Position numbers and translations under genes: made by a program. Positions 1 to 8,471 of a DNA stretch of 64,000 bases are shown here, piece after piece (the first letter of the stretch is position 1; each line of letters begins with the position of its first letter). Source of the stretch: Bradyrhizobium sp. (GTDB lineage Bacteria; Pseudomonadota; Alphaproteobacteria; Rhizobiales; Xanthobacteraceae); the NCBI RefSeq assembly GCF_016219575.1, contig NZ_JACRMG010000019.1:117089-181088 (forward strand), read 5' to 3'. A model generated the notes under the pieces. That model did not search any database. It had not been told where the DNA came from and saw nothing but the letters and a program-made list of their open reading frames with translations.

Positions 1-1
1 C

Positions 2-928
2 TGGCTCAGCATCCTGATCCAGATCGGCATCTTTTCCATCGCAGCGCTGGGCCTCAACATCCTGGTCGGCTTCACCGGCCAGATTTCGATCGGCCATGCC
101 GCCTTCTTCCTGTTCGGCGCCTTCACCTCGGCCTATATCAACAACAATTTCCCGATCCCGGTCTTCTTCGCCATTCCGCTCGCCGGTGTCGTCACCGCGC
201 TGGTCGGGCTGATCTTCGGCGTGCCGGCGGCGCGGCTGAAGGGACTCTACCTCGTCATCGCGACGCTCGCCGCGCAATACATCCTGCTCGACTTCTTCTC
301 GCGCGCCGAATGGTTCTCCGGCGGCACCGTCCCGGCCAGCGCCAATCCGTTCTCGATCTTCGGCTACACGCTGCGCGGCGACCGGCAGTACTTCTACGTG
401 GTGCTCGCCTATGTCGTGGTCAGCTTCGTCCTGGTGACCAACCTGATGCGCACGCGCGACGGCCGCGCGCTGGTTGCGGTCCGCGACCACTATCTCTCCG
501 CCGAGATCATGGGCATCAACCTCACCAAGTACCGCACACTGTCGTTCGGGCTTGCCGCGTTCTTCGCCGGTGTCGCCGGCGCGCTCTATGCGCATTACCA
601 GCTCGTGGTCTCGCAGGAAGGTTTCGGCATCGAGCGCTCGGTGCTGTTCCTCGCCATGGTCATCATCGGCGGGACCGGCTCCGTGATGGGCACGCTGATG
701 GGAACGGCCTTCGTGGTCCTGGTGCCCGAATCGATGGAATGGCTAAGCCATTGGCTGAAGGGCGGCATGATCGACAAGGCGCTGTCGCTCAACACCAACC
801 TTACTTTCCTGCGCGAGATCGCGATCGGCCTGATCATCATCGGCTTCCTGATGTTCGAGCCGGACGGGCTGGCGCATCGCTGGCGGCAGATCAAGGCGTA
901 CTGGAAACTCTATCCGTTCTCGCATTGA
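2..928 (+). CDS. livM: Branched-chain amino acid ABC transporter permease LivM (5' truncated by window edge)
   Basis: Inner-membrane permease subunit of a Liv-type (HAAT family) importer for branched-chain amino acids or related amides. The open frame runs to the window edge without a stop, so the start lies outside; 308 residues are visible. Near the visible N-terminus is the LivM/LivH signature (GFTGQISIGHAAF), followed by hydrophobic segments and a cytoplasmic loop with the EAA-like run RDHYLSAEIMGIN. A binding protein and an ATPase gene follow on the same strand, so this is the right half of a liv operon. The family is clear; the transported substrate cannot be read from the sequence. Confidence 0.95.
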   Translation, partial: WLSILIQIGIFSIAALGLNILVGFTGQISIGHAAFFLFGAFTSAYINNNFPIPVFFAIPLAGVVTALVGLIFGVPAARLKGLYLVIATLAAQYILLDFFSRAEWFSGGTVPASANPFSIFGYTLRGDRQYFYVVLAYVVVSFVLVTNLMRTRDGRALVAVRDHYLSAEIMGINLTKYRTLSFGLAAFFAGVAGALYAHYQLVVSQEGFGIERSVLFLAMVIIGGTGSVMGTLMGTAFVVLVPESMEWLSHWLKGGMIDKALSLNTNLTFLREIAIGLIIIGFLMFEPDGLAHRWRQIKAYWKLYPFSH

Positions 929-979
929 GGACGGACCGACGGGCTACTCAAGGCAACGAATAACAGGAGGAAACCACCA

Positions 980-2263
980 ATGAAGATCAAGTCCCTTATG
1001 AGCACTGTTTCGCTGGCGCTCTTGGTCGGCGGCATGTCGGCCACCGCCCATGCCCAGATCGCGGTCGGCCAGCTCGTCGATTATTCCGGCCCGACCTCCG
1101 ACGTCGGACAATCCTATGGCCAGGCCGTGGCCGACACCTTCGCCTGGGTCAACAAGAACGGCGGCGTCGGCGGCAAGCAGCTCAATGTCGACACCAACGA
1201 CTATGGCTACCAGGTGCCGCGCGCGATCGCGCTCTACAAGAAATGGTCGGCGCCGGACAGCAAGGTCGCGGCCATCATGGGCTGGGGCACCGCCGACACC
1301 GAAGCGTTGACCGGATTCGTCGCCAACGACAAGATCCCCTACGTCTCCGCCTCCTATGCGGCCGCCCTCACCGATCCCGGCGGCGTCAGCGGCAAGGCCA
1401 AGCCCGCGCCCTACAACTTCTTCTACGGCCCGAGCTACTCGGATGCGATGCGCGCATTGGTCACCTGGGCCGCCGAGGACTGGAAGGCCAAGGGCAAGAG
1501 CGGCAAGGCGAAATTCGTCCACATGGGTGGCAACCACCCCTATCCGAACGCGCCGAAGGCGGCCGGTGAAGCCATCGCCAACGAACTCGGCTTCGAAGTG
1601 CTGCCCCCGATCGTGTTCGCGCTGACGCCGGGCGACTACTCGGCGCAGTGCCTGAGCCTGAAGAGCTCCGGCGCCAACTATGCCTATTTGGGCAATACCG
1701 CCGCCTCCAACATCTCGGTGCTGAAGGCCTGCAAGGCAGCCGGCGTCGAAGTGCAGTTCCTCGGCAACGTCTGGGGCATGGACGAGAACGCCGCCAAGAC
1801 CGCCGCCGATGCGGCCGACGGCGTCGTGTTCCCGCTGCGCACGGCCGTGACCTGGGGCGGCAACGCGCCCGGCATGAAGACGGTGGCTGAAATCTCCAAA
1901 ATGTCCGATCCGACCGGCAAGGCGTATCGCGCCGTGCACTACATCGCCGGCGTCTGCAGCGCGCTCTACACCAGGGAAGCACTCGATTGGGCCGCCAAGA
2001 ACGGCGGCGCCACCGGCGAGAACGTCGCCAAGGGCTTTTACCAGAAGAAGGACTGGGTGCCCGCCGGCATGGAGGGCGTCTGCAACGCCTCGACCTGGAC
2101 CGACAAGGACCACCGCGGCACACTCAAGGTCGATCTCTATCGCCTGAAGGTCGCGGGCGCGACCGACGGCGATCTCAACGACCTCATGGGCAAGGGCACC
2201 ATCAAGCTCGAAAAGGTCAAGACCATCGACCTGCCGCGCAAGCCGGAATGGCTGGGCTGGTAA
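980..2263 (+). CDS. ABC transporter periplasmic substrate-binding protein, LivK/AmiC-like
   Basis: Captures the substrate in the periplasm for the adjacent Liv-type importer. It has 427 residues. Residues 1-25 form a typical Sec signal peptide ending in AHA before QIAVG, so cleavage after residue 25 is likely. The mature part has the type I periplasmic-binding fold features of this family (VGQLVDYSGPTSDVG near the start; ALTPGDYSAQCLSLK in the middle). A good ribosome site, AGGAGG, lies about 10 bases before the ATG and supports the start. It lies 51 bp after livM and 157 bp before livF. Its length exceeds classic LivK (about 370), as in the amide, urea or aromatic-acid subfamilies, so the ligand is uncertain. 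Confidence 0.93.
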   Translation: MKIKSLMSTVSLALLVGGMSATAHAQIAVGQLVDYSGPTSDVGQSYGQAVADTFAWVNKNGGVGGKQLNVDTNDYGYQVPRAIALYKKWSAPDSKVAAIMGWGTADTEALTGFVANDKIPYVSASYAAALTDPGGVSGKAKPAPYNFFYGPSYSDAMRALVTWAAEDWKAKGKSGKAKFVHMGGNHPYPNAPKAAGEAIANELGFEVLPPIVFALTPGDYSAQCLSLKSSGANYAYLGNTAASNISVLKACKAAGVEVQFLGNVWGMDENAAKTAADAADGVVFPLRTAVTWGGNAPGMKTVAEISKMSDPTGKAYRAVHYIAGVCSALYTREALDWAAKNGGATGENVAKGFYQKKDWVPAGMEGVCNASTWTDKDHRGTLKVDLYRLKVAGATDGDLNDLMGKGTIKLEKVKTIDLPRKPEWLGW

Positions 2264-2299
2264 GCTGCTCGGGGCCTGCTGCACGGCAGCAGCCTCGTA

Positions 2300-2410
2300 C
2301 AAAAATGTCATCCCCCGCGAATGCGGGGGATCCAGTACGCCGCGGCTTCTCGGTTGAACTCCGGCGTCTCTGGAATACTGGGTCACCCGCATTCGCGGGT
2401 GACGACAAGG
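2300..2410. repeat. Bradyrhizobium-type palindromic intergenic repeat inside the liv operon
   Basis: Two GC-rich hairpins face each other. At 2311-2330 an 8 bp perfect stem (TCCCCCGC) has a GAAT loop, and at 2382-2403 a 9 bp stem (GTCACCCGC) has an ATTC loop. The outer arms (TGTCATCCC at the left, GGGTGACGACA at the right) are also largely complementary, so the unit can fold as one long cruciform. From memory, this kind of element is dispersed in Bradyrhizobium genomes. It separates the binding-protein gene from livF and could stabilise upstream mRNA or weaken livF expression; that effect is inference. There is no T-run, so it is not a standard terminator. Confidence 0.8.
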
Positions 2411-2420
2411 TAATCGAACC

Positions 2421-3260
2421 ATGACCCAAACCGTCGAAGCCGTCCGCCCCACGCCCGCCGCCGCTGCGGCTGCCCCGTTGCTGTCCGTGAACAACATCGA
2501 GGTGGTCTATGACGACGTCATCCTGGTGCTGCGCGGCCTCAGCCTGGAGGTGCCGAAGGGCGCGATCGTTGCGCTGCTGGGCGCCAACGGTGCGGGCAAG
2601 TCGACGACGCTGAAGGCGATCTCCGGCCTGCTCAAGACCGAGGACGGCGAGGTCACCCGCGGCGACATCCTGTTCGACGGCCAGCGCATCAACGGCATCG
2701 ATCCCGACAAGATCGTCCGCCGCGGCATTTTCCAGGTGATGGAGGGCCGGCGCATCATCGCCGACATGACGTCGCTGGAGAATTTGCGGCTCGGCGCCTT
2801 CACCCGCAACGACCGCGAGGTCGATGACGACATCGACATGGTCTTCAAGTATTTCCCGCGCCTCAAGGAGCGCACGGGGCTCGCCGGCTACCTCTCCGGC
2901 GGCGAGCAGCAGATGCTGGCGATCGGACGCGCACTGATGGCGCGCCCGAAGATGATCCTGATGGACGAGCCGTCGATGGGCCTGTCGCCGCTGCTGGTGA
3001 AGGAGGTCTTCTCCATCATCCGCGAGATCAACCGCGACCTCGGCGTCACCATCCTGCTGGTGGAGCAGAACGCCCGCGCCGCGTTGTCGGTCGCAAGCCA
3101 CGGCTACATCATGGAGCAGGGCAAGGTCGTGCTGGACGGCTCGGCCGACGAGTTGCGCGACAACGAGGACGTCAAGGAGTTCTACCTCGGCGGCGCCGGC
3201 GACCAGCGCAAGAGCTTCAAGAACCTCAAGAGCTTCAAGCGGAGGAAGCGGTGGCTGTGA
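2421..3260 (+). CDS. livF: Branched-chain amino acid ABC transporter ATP-binding protein LivF
   Basis: Cytoplasmic ATPase that drives the Liv-type importer encoded upstream. It has 279 residues. The Walker A motif GANGAGKST is at about 54-62, the Q-loop region near 105, the ABC signature LSGGEQQ at about 158-164 and Walker B ILMDEP at about 179-184, followed by the H-loop area (ILLVEQN). The N-terminus carries a low-complexity Ala run (residues 13-18) before the first conserved strand, and the C-terminus ends in a Lys/Arg-rich tail after the usual FYLGG end. It is downstream of the binding-protein gene and separated from it by a palindromic repeat. The neighbouring permease supports LivF rather than another ABC ATPase. 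Confidence 0.95.
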   Translation: MTQTVEAVRPTPAAAAAAPLLSVNNIEVVYDDVILVLRGLSLEVPKGAIVALLGANGAGKSTTLKAISGLLKTEDGEVTRGDILFDGQRINGIDPDKIVRRGIFQVMEGRRIIADMTSLENLRLGAFTRNDREVDDDIDMVFKYFPRLKERTGLAGYLSGGEQQMLAIGRALMARPKMILMDEPSMGLSPLLVKEVFSIIREINRDLGVTILLVEQNARAALSVASHGYIMEQGKVVLDGSADELRDNEDVKEFYLGGAGDQRKSFKNLKSFKRRKRWL

Positions 3261-3273
3261 GCTCCAACCATAG

Positions 3274-3326
3274 CGTTCTTGAGCGAAGTGGAGACCGGTT
3301 CGCGTGAAGAAAACGCGTCAAACCAA
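3274..3326. repeat. Fragment of a dispersed rhizobial intergenic element
   Basis: The stretch contains GAGCGAAGTGGAGACCGGTT followed by a GAAGAAAACGCGTCAAA-type run, which I recognise from memory as a widespread Bradyrhizobium intergenic sequence. It fills the short gap between livF and the convergent epimerase gene. No clear terminator stem with a T-run is present. Confidence 0.5.
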
Positions 3327-3329
3327 AAA

Positions 3330-4481
3330 TCAGCCAATCACCTGTTCCGCTTCCGTCACGGCACAGAGAACATGATAGAACGAAGACGCCGGAATGGTCG
3401 CAACCAGCGAAGTGCCCTCGCGGTCGAACTGGTCGTACCAGCCGCCCGCCACGGGATGGCGCAGGTAATGCCGTTCGAGCCGCGCCAGCGCATCGCGCGC
3501 CCTGTCGGCGGCACCCTCCTCGCCGGACTCGGCCTGCGCGATCCACGCCTTGGCGATCTCCGTCTGCGGCCACAGGCGGCGCGTGGAATGCGTGATGTTG
3601 CCGGCGGTGTCTCCGACATCGACCAGGCAGCCCGTCGCCGCGTCCTGGTAGCGCAGCGCGGTGGCGAGCAGCTCGCCGCGCGGACGTCCCGTCGGGCAGC
3701 CGGTGATGCGCTCAAATCCCTTCAGCAGCCAGGCCCATTCGGCCTGGTGTCCGGGCTCGACCACGACCGGCTCGATCCTCGACCAGTCCTCCTCGAAATA
3801 TTCGCCGAGCGCCTGCCTCTGCTTGTCGTAGAGACTGGCCATGAACAGGCCGAAGAACTCGCCGGCGCGCTGCTGGAAGGCGAGATCGTGCGTCGCGTCG
3901 AACAGCGCGATCATCGCTTCGAACAGGTGCATCTGCGGGTTCTGCCGCCGCGGCAGCGTCGCCGGAACCCCTTCCGCGAAGCCGCCATGCGGCGAGCGCA
4001 GTTTGGTGTCGACAAATGACAGCACAGCATCGATTTCGGAACGCACCTGCGCGTCGCGGTCGAGCGAATAGACCGTCGCCAGCGCCAGCAGCACGAATGC
4101 ATGGTCGTAGGTATCGCGCCTGGCATCGAGCACCGCGCCATCTGCACCGAGCCGATGGACGAAGCCCGGCCGGCCGTCGGGCGCCCTGGCCTTGCCCAGG
4201 AGATGATCGAGCCCTTTCAGTGCGATCTCCTTGCCGTCCGGGTACCAGCCCATCTGGGCAGCCTTGGCAAAGCAATAGATCTGCCGCGCCTGCACGAAGG
4301 TGCGTCGCGGCGCCTGCCGGTCGGCGTGGCCATCCTGGTCGAGACGATCGACGAAGCCGCCGGTCGTGCGATCCCAGCCCTCCCCCGACCACAGCGGCAG
4401 GGAGCGCTCGATGACAAAGGATTTGAGTTGCGCGACGATGTCGCCGGCCTCTCGGGCCGAGGCAGTAGACGGATCAACCAT
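3330..4481 (-). CDS. AGE family epimerase/isomerase (N-acylglucosamine 2-epimerase-like)
   Basis: Predicted cytoplasmic (alpha/alpha)6-barrel sugar epimerase or aldose-ketose isomerase. With the start at 4481 the product is 383 residues, normal for the family; AGGAAG sits about 8 bases before that ATG. The reading frame stays open far upstream only because it runs antisense to the ligase gene. Family motifs are visible in order: RRTFVQARQIYCF, DTYDHAFVLLALA, RQNPQMHLFEA, EPGHQAEWAWLL and RRLWPQTEIAKAW. Their conserved Arg, His and Glu residues form the active-site cavity. Substrate could be a free hexose such as mannose or an N-acyl-hexosamine; the sequence does not decide. It is convergent with livF and divergent from the ligase gene. 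Confidence 0.85.
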   Translation of the reverse strand: MVDPSTASAREAGDIVAQLKSFVIERSLPLWSGEGWDRTTGGFVDRLDQDGHADRQAPRRTFVQARQIYCFAKAAQMGWYPDGKEIALKGLDHLLGKARAPDGRPGFVHRLGADGAVLDARRDTYDHAFVLLALATVYSLDRDAQVRSEIDAVLSFVDTKLRSPHGGFAEGVPATLPRRQNPQMHLFEAMIALFDATHDLAFQQRAGEFFGLFMASLYDKQRQALGEYFEEDWSRIEPVVVEPGHQAEWAWLLKGFERITGCPTGRPRGELLATALRYQDAATGCLVDVGDTAGNITHSTRRLWPQTEIAKAWIAQAESGEEGAADRARDALARLERHYLRHPVAGGWYDQFDREGTSLVATIPASSFYHVLCAVTEAEQVIG

Positions 4482-4565
4482 TGTTCTTCCTGACGCCACC
4501 CCCGGCACCGCCGCAAGCCGTCTGATACCATGCCAACGCCGAACCGCAATCGGCCGGAGCCCGCC

Positions 4566-5795
4566 ATGACCGAGCACTATGACACCCTGGAAACGCGCGA
4601 TCCCGCCAGCCGGGAGGCGGACCTGTTCGCCCGGCTGCCTGGCGTGTTGCGCAAGGCCCTGGAAGCGCCTGCCTATGCCGAGCGGCTGAAGGGGGTCGAT
4701 CCGGCCGCCGTGACCAGCCGGGCCGCGCTGGCGCGCCTGCCGGTGCTGCGGAAGTCGGAGCTGCCTGCCCTGCACAAGGCGGCGCCGCCCTTCGGCGGCT
4801 TCGTCAAGGCCTCCCCCGGCTCGTTTGCGCGGCTGTTCACCTCGCCCGGCCCGATTTTCGAGCCGGAAGGCGCCCAGGCCGATCCCTGGCGCGGCGCCCG
4901 GGCCCTCCATGCCGTCGGCTTCCGCCCCGGCGACGTCGTGCTCAACACTTTCAGCTATCACCTCACCCCCGGCGGCTTCATCTTCGATGCTTCCGCACGC
5001 GCGCTCGGTTGCGCCGTGATCCCCGCCGGCCCCGGCAATACCGAGGCGCAGTTCGAACTGATCGAGGCCTATCGGCCGGTCGGCTACAGCGGCACGCCGG
5101 ACTTTCTGAAGATCTTGCTCGACGCGGCCGCCGCGGCCAACCGCGACGTCTCCTCGATCAGGCGCGCGCTGGTCTCCGGCGCAGCCTTCCCGAAATCGCT
5201 GCAGGAAGAGATCAAGTCGCGCGGCGTCGACGCCTACCAGGCCTTCGGCACGGCCGACCTCGGCCTGATCGCCTTCGAGACGCCGGCCCGCGAGGGCATG
5301 ACGGTCAACGAGGACCTCATCATGGAAATCGTCAGGCCCGGCACCGGCGATCCCGTCGCCGAAGGCGATGTCGGCGAGATCGTCGTCACCTCGCTCGATC
5401 CGCATCACCCCTGGATCAGGCTCGCCATCGGCGACCTCACCGCCGCACTTCCGGGCAAGAGCCCGTGCGGCCGCACCAACATGCGCATCCGGGGATGGAT
5501 GGGTCGCGCCGACCAGACGACGAAAGTAAAGGGCATGTTCGTGCGCCCCGAACAGGTCGCCGAGATCGGCAAGCGCCATCCCGAACTCGGCCGGCTGCGC
5601 CTCGTCGTCAGCCGCGCCGGTGAGTCCGACGTGATGACGCTGCGGGCGGAATGCGCAAGAGCTTCCGACCAACTACGCGAGCGACTAGAATCATCTATAC
5701 GTGCGGTGATCAAGCTCGGCGGTTCAGTCGAGTTGGTCAGCTCGAATTCACTTCCCAATGACGGTAAGGTCATAGTTGACGAACGGAACCAATGA
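4566..5795 (+). CDS. Phenylacetate-CoA ligase-like AMP-binding protein
   Basis: Member of the PaaK-like branch of the ANL adenylate-forming superfamily, which activates a carboxylic acid as acyl-AMP and then acyl-CoA. The start at 4566 (MTEHYDTL) is preferred over an upstream ATG at 4530 because GGAG precedes it; this gives 409 residues. Visible features are YSGTPDF, the AFGTADLGLI motif in the place of the family YGTTE, RLAIGDLTA with the ribose-binding Asp, GRADQTTKVKGMFV at the hinge, and a C-terminal SLPNDGKV with the probable A10 lysine. The substrate is unknown. Its 3' end (from about 5415) is repeated as decayed copies at 8271-8425 and 10870-11067, marking it as the resident gene at the left edge of the accessory DNA. 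Confidence 0.85.
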   Translation: MTEHYDTLETRDPASREADLFARLPGVLRKALEAPAYAERLKGVDPAAVTSRAALARLPVLRKSELPALHKAAPPFGGFVKASPGSFARLFTSPGPIFEPEGAQADPWRGARALHAVGFRPGDVVLNTFSYHLTPGGFIFDASARALGCAVIPAGPGNTEAQFELIEAYRPVGYSGTPDFLKILLDAAAAANRDVSSIRRALVSGAAFPKSLQEEIKSRGVDAYQAFGTADLGLIAFETPAREGMTVNEDLIMEIVRPGTGDPVAEGDVGEIVVTSLDPHHPWIRLAIGDLTAALPGKSPCGRTNMRIRGWMGRADQTTKVKGMFVRPEQVAEIGKRHPELGRLRLVVSRAGESDVMTLRAECARASDQLRERLESSIRAVIKLGGSVELVSSNSLPNDGKVIVDERNQ

Positions 5796-8265
5796 AAGCA
5801 CCCCGGCTTCCGCGCTCAAACATGTTTTGCTGACCCTTTGGCGCGTCGAAACCCTTCCATCGGACCGGCTGACGGCCCGCGAACGAAAATCAGGACGCGT
5901 CCTTGGAATCGCGGTTGCCACAATCATCCTGGTTATCGCAGCCATTCAAGGTGCCCAACATTATAGGGCAAACGTCGACTCGGCCTTCTTTTATCAGACT
6001 CGTTTCGGCCCAGCCGTCAGCTTTGCCTGCCATAACGAATACAACCGGATCAAGCCAAATGAGCAGGTACGGCTGTTTCTTGAGCGCAAGTCACCGAGTC
6101 TCGTCAACTGCAACGAAGTCGAAGCTCTGCCGGTTGCAACCCTCAGCGGCTTTGAGAGGTCCACAGTCTATCTCGAGCTTGCTTCGGCCATCCTGTGGAA
6201 GCTATTCGGATTCAATTGGGAGATTCTCTGGATTATCGCGGCCGTCCTTGCCTCGGGCTTTGCTTTGGCCTGCTTCACTCTCTTGCGTGTTTTCTTCGAG
6301 AGCCGCCTGATCGCCGCGACATTTACGTATCTCGTGATTTCGTCACAACCCGTCGTTTCGCAAATCCCGCACCTGCGCGACTTCTCCAAGGGCCCATTCT
6401 TGATCGGCGCAATTGCCTGCATTGCGATCGCCGCGCTCCGGCACAATAAGCCGATAATCACGCTGTCATATGCAATTGCAGCCGGCGCCCTCGTCTCGTT
6501 GGGGCTGGGATTTCGCACAGACTTGAACTTGGTCATTCCGATTGCCATTCTGGCACCCATACTCTCGATCAGCGGTGGTGACTTACGCCGATCCGTCGCA
6601 CGCATTTTCTTGGTGTGGGCGGGTTTTGCGGTTTCGTACCTTGCTTTTCGGTTGCCGCTCGAGCTTGCCTTCAGCGAAGTCAAATCAGCGCCCGCGACGT
6701 TCATACCGCACGTCTTCATTCTTGGCTTTTCTGAGCTATTCCTCCACGGCGCGCTTGGCATGCCAGATTCACCTTACAGCGTCTTCCGCCCCTACTATGA
6801 TGAAGCCGTGCGTACCAGCGTGAATTTCTTTGCGGGGAAAACCGGTCAGTTTCCTGTTGAATGGGGATCGATCGAATACGAGAGAGTTTCCGCCGAACTT
6901 CTCAAATCGATTTTGCTGCTCATTCCGTTCGATGCCCTGTTTCGCGTTTTCTACACAGCCAATGCAATTGGCCACCTTCCACTCAATGCCTTTGTCTGGG
7001 GACCACAATTACTGTTTGCGATTCCGATCGTTGCGATAGCGCGACCGCGGCACTTCTTGTTCGCAATCCTGGCTTTTGGAATTCTTACAGCTGCGCTTTC
7101 TCTTCAATTCGATATACGTCATGCCTTCTACATGACGCTATTGGGTCCAATCCTCCTAGCGCTGTCTTTCGGGGTATTGCTGGACGTTGCGTGCTGGATA
7201 CGCTGTCAAGGCCTGCGCTTGCCGCCATGGTTTGGCTTGAGGTTTGGCTCCTTTTGGCTGTCAGCAGGTCTTCTGGCGATTGCGTTGGCTGCTGTTCTCC
7301 AATTCGTCGCCGTTGCGCAACGGAAAGCGCTGCAAGGAAGTGCGCAAACCTACCTGGGCCTCGAATGGGAATCGATCAAGTTCCGGCCGGCAAAGGATGG
7401 TATCGAGCCCGTGTCTTTGGGCAACCGTGACAACAGACCGGGCATCTCCTTTGCATTGAAACATCCTTCCGATCAAAACAGCTGGACGTCACCGCGAACC
7501 GACACATTCTCCAAAGTTACAATAGAGCTGCAGCACCCCCGCGTTGAACCGCTGCCGATTGAATACTCCTGGTCTGCGGTACAGGAAAAAACGCCATTGG
7601 CCGGGAAGTCATTTGCCTTGTCCACGAACAAGGTGGGTTACGCTATCGAAAGCAGTCCCATCTCCGGGAGCAGCCTGCGATCGCTTGCTGGCAAAGGGAA
7701 AAATGGCCGTCAGGTTCTCGTATTGCAGGCTACAGGCGAAACCCTTAGCGGAGAATTTCAAATCGGTGTACTCAACGCCGACAAGAGCAAGTTTGCATTT
7801 CTTGAGCGCTTGTCGCGAGGAAGATGGAAATACCGAAAGCAGTTTGAAATCGGCTCTGATCTCGACAGTTTTACCATTCTCTTTTCCAACGTCCTGCGTG
7901 TACACAGCAGCGTTCGGGTCGATACCGTTGAACTCGTCACTGTGCCCGAGCCGAACTGCTGGAGCCCTGGCGAAAGGATTGACGCAAACTATGTGCGTTT
8001 TGACAATCAAGTAAGACTTGGTGGTCCTCTGCTGCCGGACCAGGCTGGATATGCGACGTACTATTTTCCCCAAACCTTTTCAAAAAATCTCGCATTTGAG
8101 GGCTTGAGCTTGGGTAACATTTCGCCCGATTGCGTGGTGGATTGGTCGGTTGCGAGGAACTTTCCAGCGAAAACTGTCCCTGCGGAATTCTTGTTAGTCA
8201 ACGACCAGCTCAACAGCTTTCGGCGTGGCGACTGGGAATCGATCTGGCGGGCCTTTGTCGACTAG
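5776..8265 (+). CDS. Large polytopic membrane protein with C-terminal soluble domain, function unknown
   Basis: 829 codons counted from a TTG at 5776, which overlaps the last 20 bases of the ligase gene; no in-frame ATG lies near, so the start is uncertain. Roughly residues 40-520 contain about ten hydrophobic segments, beginning with LGIAVATIILVIAAI. Residues 520-829 are hydrophilic and look beta-rich. The layout resembles polytopic GT-C type glycosyltransferases or polysaccharide-modifying membrane proteins, but I see no diagnostic motif beyond acidic residues after the first helix. Codon use and base composition look more AT-rich than the liv genes, which suggests transfer. It is followed within 10 bp by a decayed copy of the ligase 3' end. 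Confidence 0.7.
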   Translation: MTNGTNESTPASALKHVLLTLWRVETLPSDRLTARERKSGRVLGIAVATIILVIAAIQGAQHYRANVDSAFFYQTRFGPAVSFACHNEYNRIKPNEQVRLFLERKSPSLVNCNEVEALPVATLSGFERSTVYLELASAILWKLFGFNWEILWIIAAVLASGFALACFTLLRVFFESRLIAATFTYLVISSQPVVSQIPHLRDFSKGPFLIGAIACIAIAALRHNKPIITLSYAIAAGALVSLGLGFRTDLNLVIPIAILAPILSISGGDLRRSVARIFLVWAGFAVSYLAFRLPLELAFSEVKSAPATFIPHVFILGFSELFLHGALGMPDSPYSVFRPYYDEAVRTSVNFFAGKTGQFPVEWGSIEYERVSAELLKSILLLIPFDALFRVFYTANAIGHLPLNAFVWGPQLLFAIPIVAIARPRHFLFAILAFGILTAALSLQFDIRHAFYMTLLGPILLALSFGVLLDVACWIRCQGLRLPPWFGLRFGSFWLSAGLLAIALAAVLQFVAVAQRKALQGSAQTYLGLEWESIKFRPAKDGIEPVSLGNRDNRPGISFALKHPSDQNSWTSPRTDTFSKVTIELQHPRVEPLPIEYSWSAVQEKTPLAGKSFALSTNKVGYAIESSPISGSSLRSLAGKGKNGRQVLVLQATGETLSGEFQIGVLNADKSKFAFLERLSRGRWKYRKQFEIGSDLDSFTILFSNVLRVHSSVRVDTVELVTVPEPNCWSPGERIDANYVRFDNQVRLGGPLLPDQAGYATYYFPQTFSKNLAFEGLSLGNISPDCVVDWSVARNFPAKTVPAEFLLVNDQLNSFRRGDWESIWRAFVD

Positions 8266-8270
8266 TTTGA

Positions 8271-8425
8271 CCGTGGCCATTCGACTTCGCGACCACCACC
8301 GGCACAACGTCGCTGCCGGCCAAGAGCCTATGGGACCGCCCAACATACGCATCAAAGGCCGGATGGCCAAAGTGAACGGGGCGTTGCCCAACGATGGCAA
8401 GGTGGTTGCGGCGGACGAGCGTTAG
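8271..8425 (+). pseudogene. Decayed copy B of the ligase 3' end (internally deleted)
   Basis: This stretch matches two separate parts of the intact ligase at 4566-5795. The first part corresponds to about 5415-5500 (GDLT, PGKS, RTNMRIRGWM in the intact gene; frameshifted LPAKS and then NIRIKGRM here). The second corresponds to about 5748-5790 (intact SLPNDGKVIVDER; here ALPNDGKVVAADER followed by a stop). About 250 bases between them are missing. It starts immediately after the stop of the 829-residue membrane protein and cannot encode a functional enzyme. I read it as a scar left when DNA was added next to the ligase. Confidence 0.75.
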
Positions 8426-8471
8426 GCACGAGCCGCAATCGCAGGCCACTGATCGCGGCCGCGAAACCCGG

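Noticed and set aside
944..2497. Long minus-strand frame opposite the binding-protein gene
   Set aside because: It is antisense to a gene with a clear signal peptide, ribosome site and family motifs; high-GC DNA readily gives such open shadows.
3330..5672. A 780-residue protein on the minus strand
   Set aside because: The part above 4481 is antisense to the ligase gene and has the composition of a shadow frame; the real epimerase starts at 4481.
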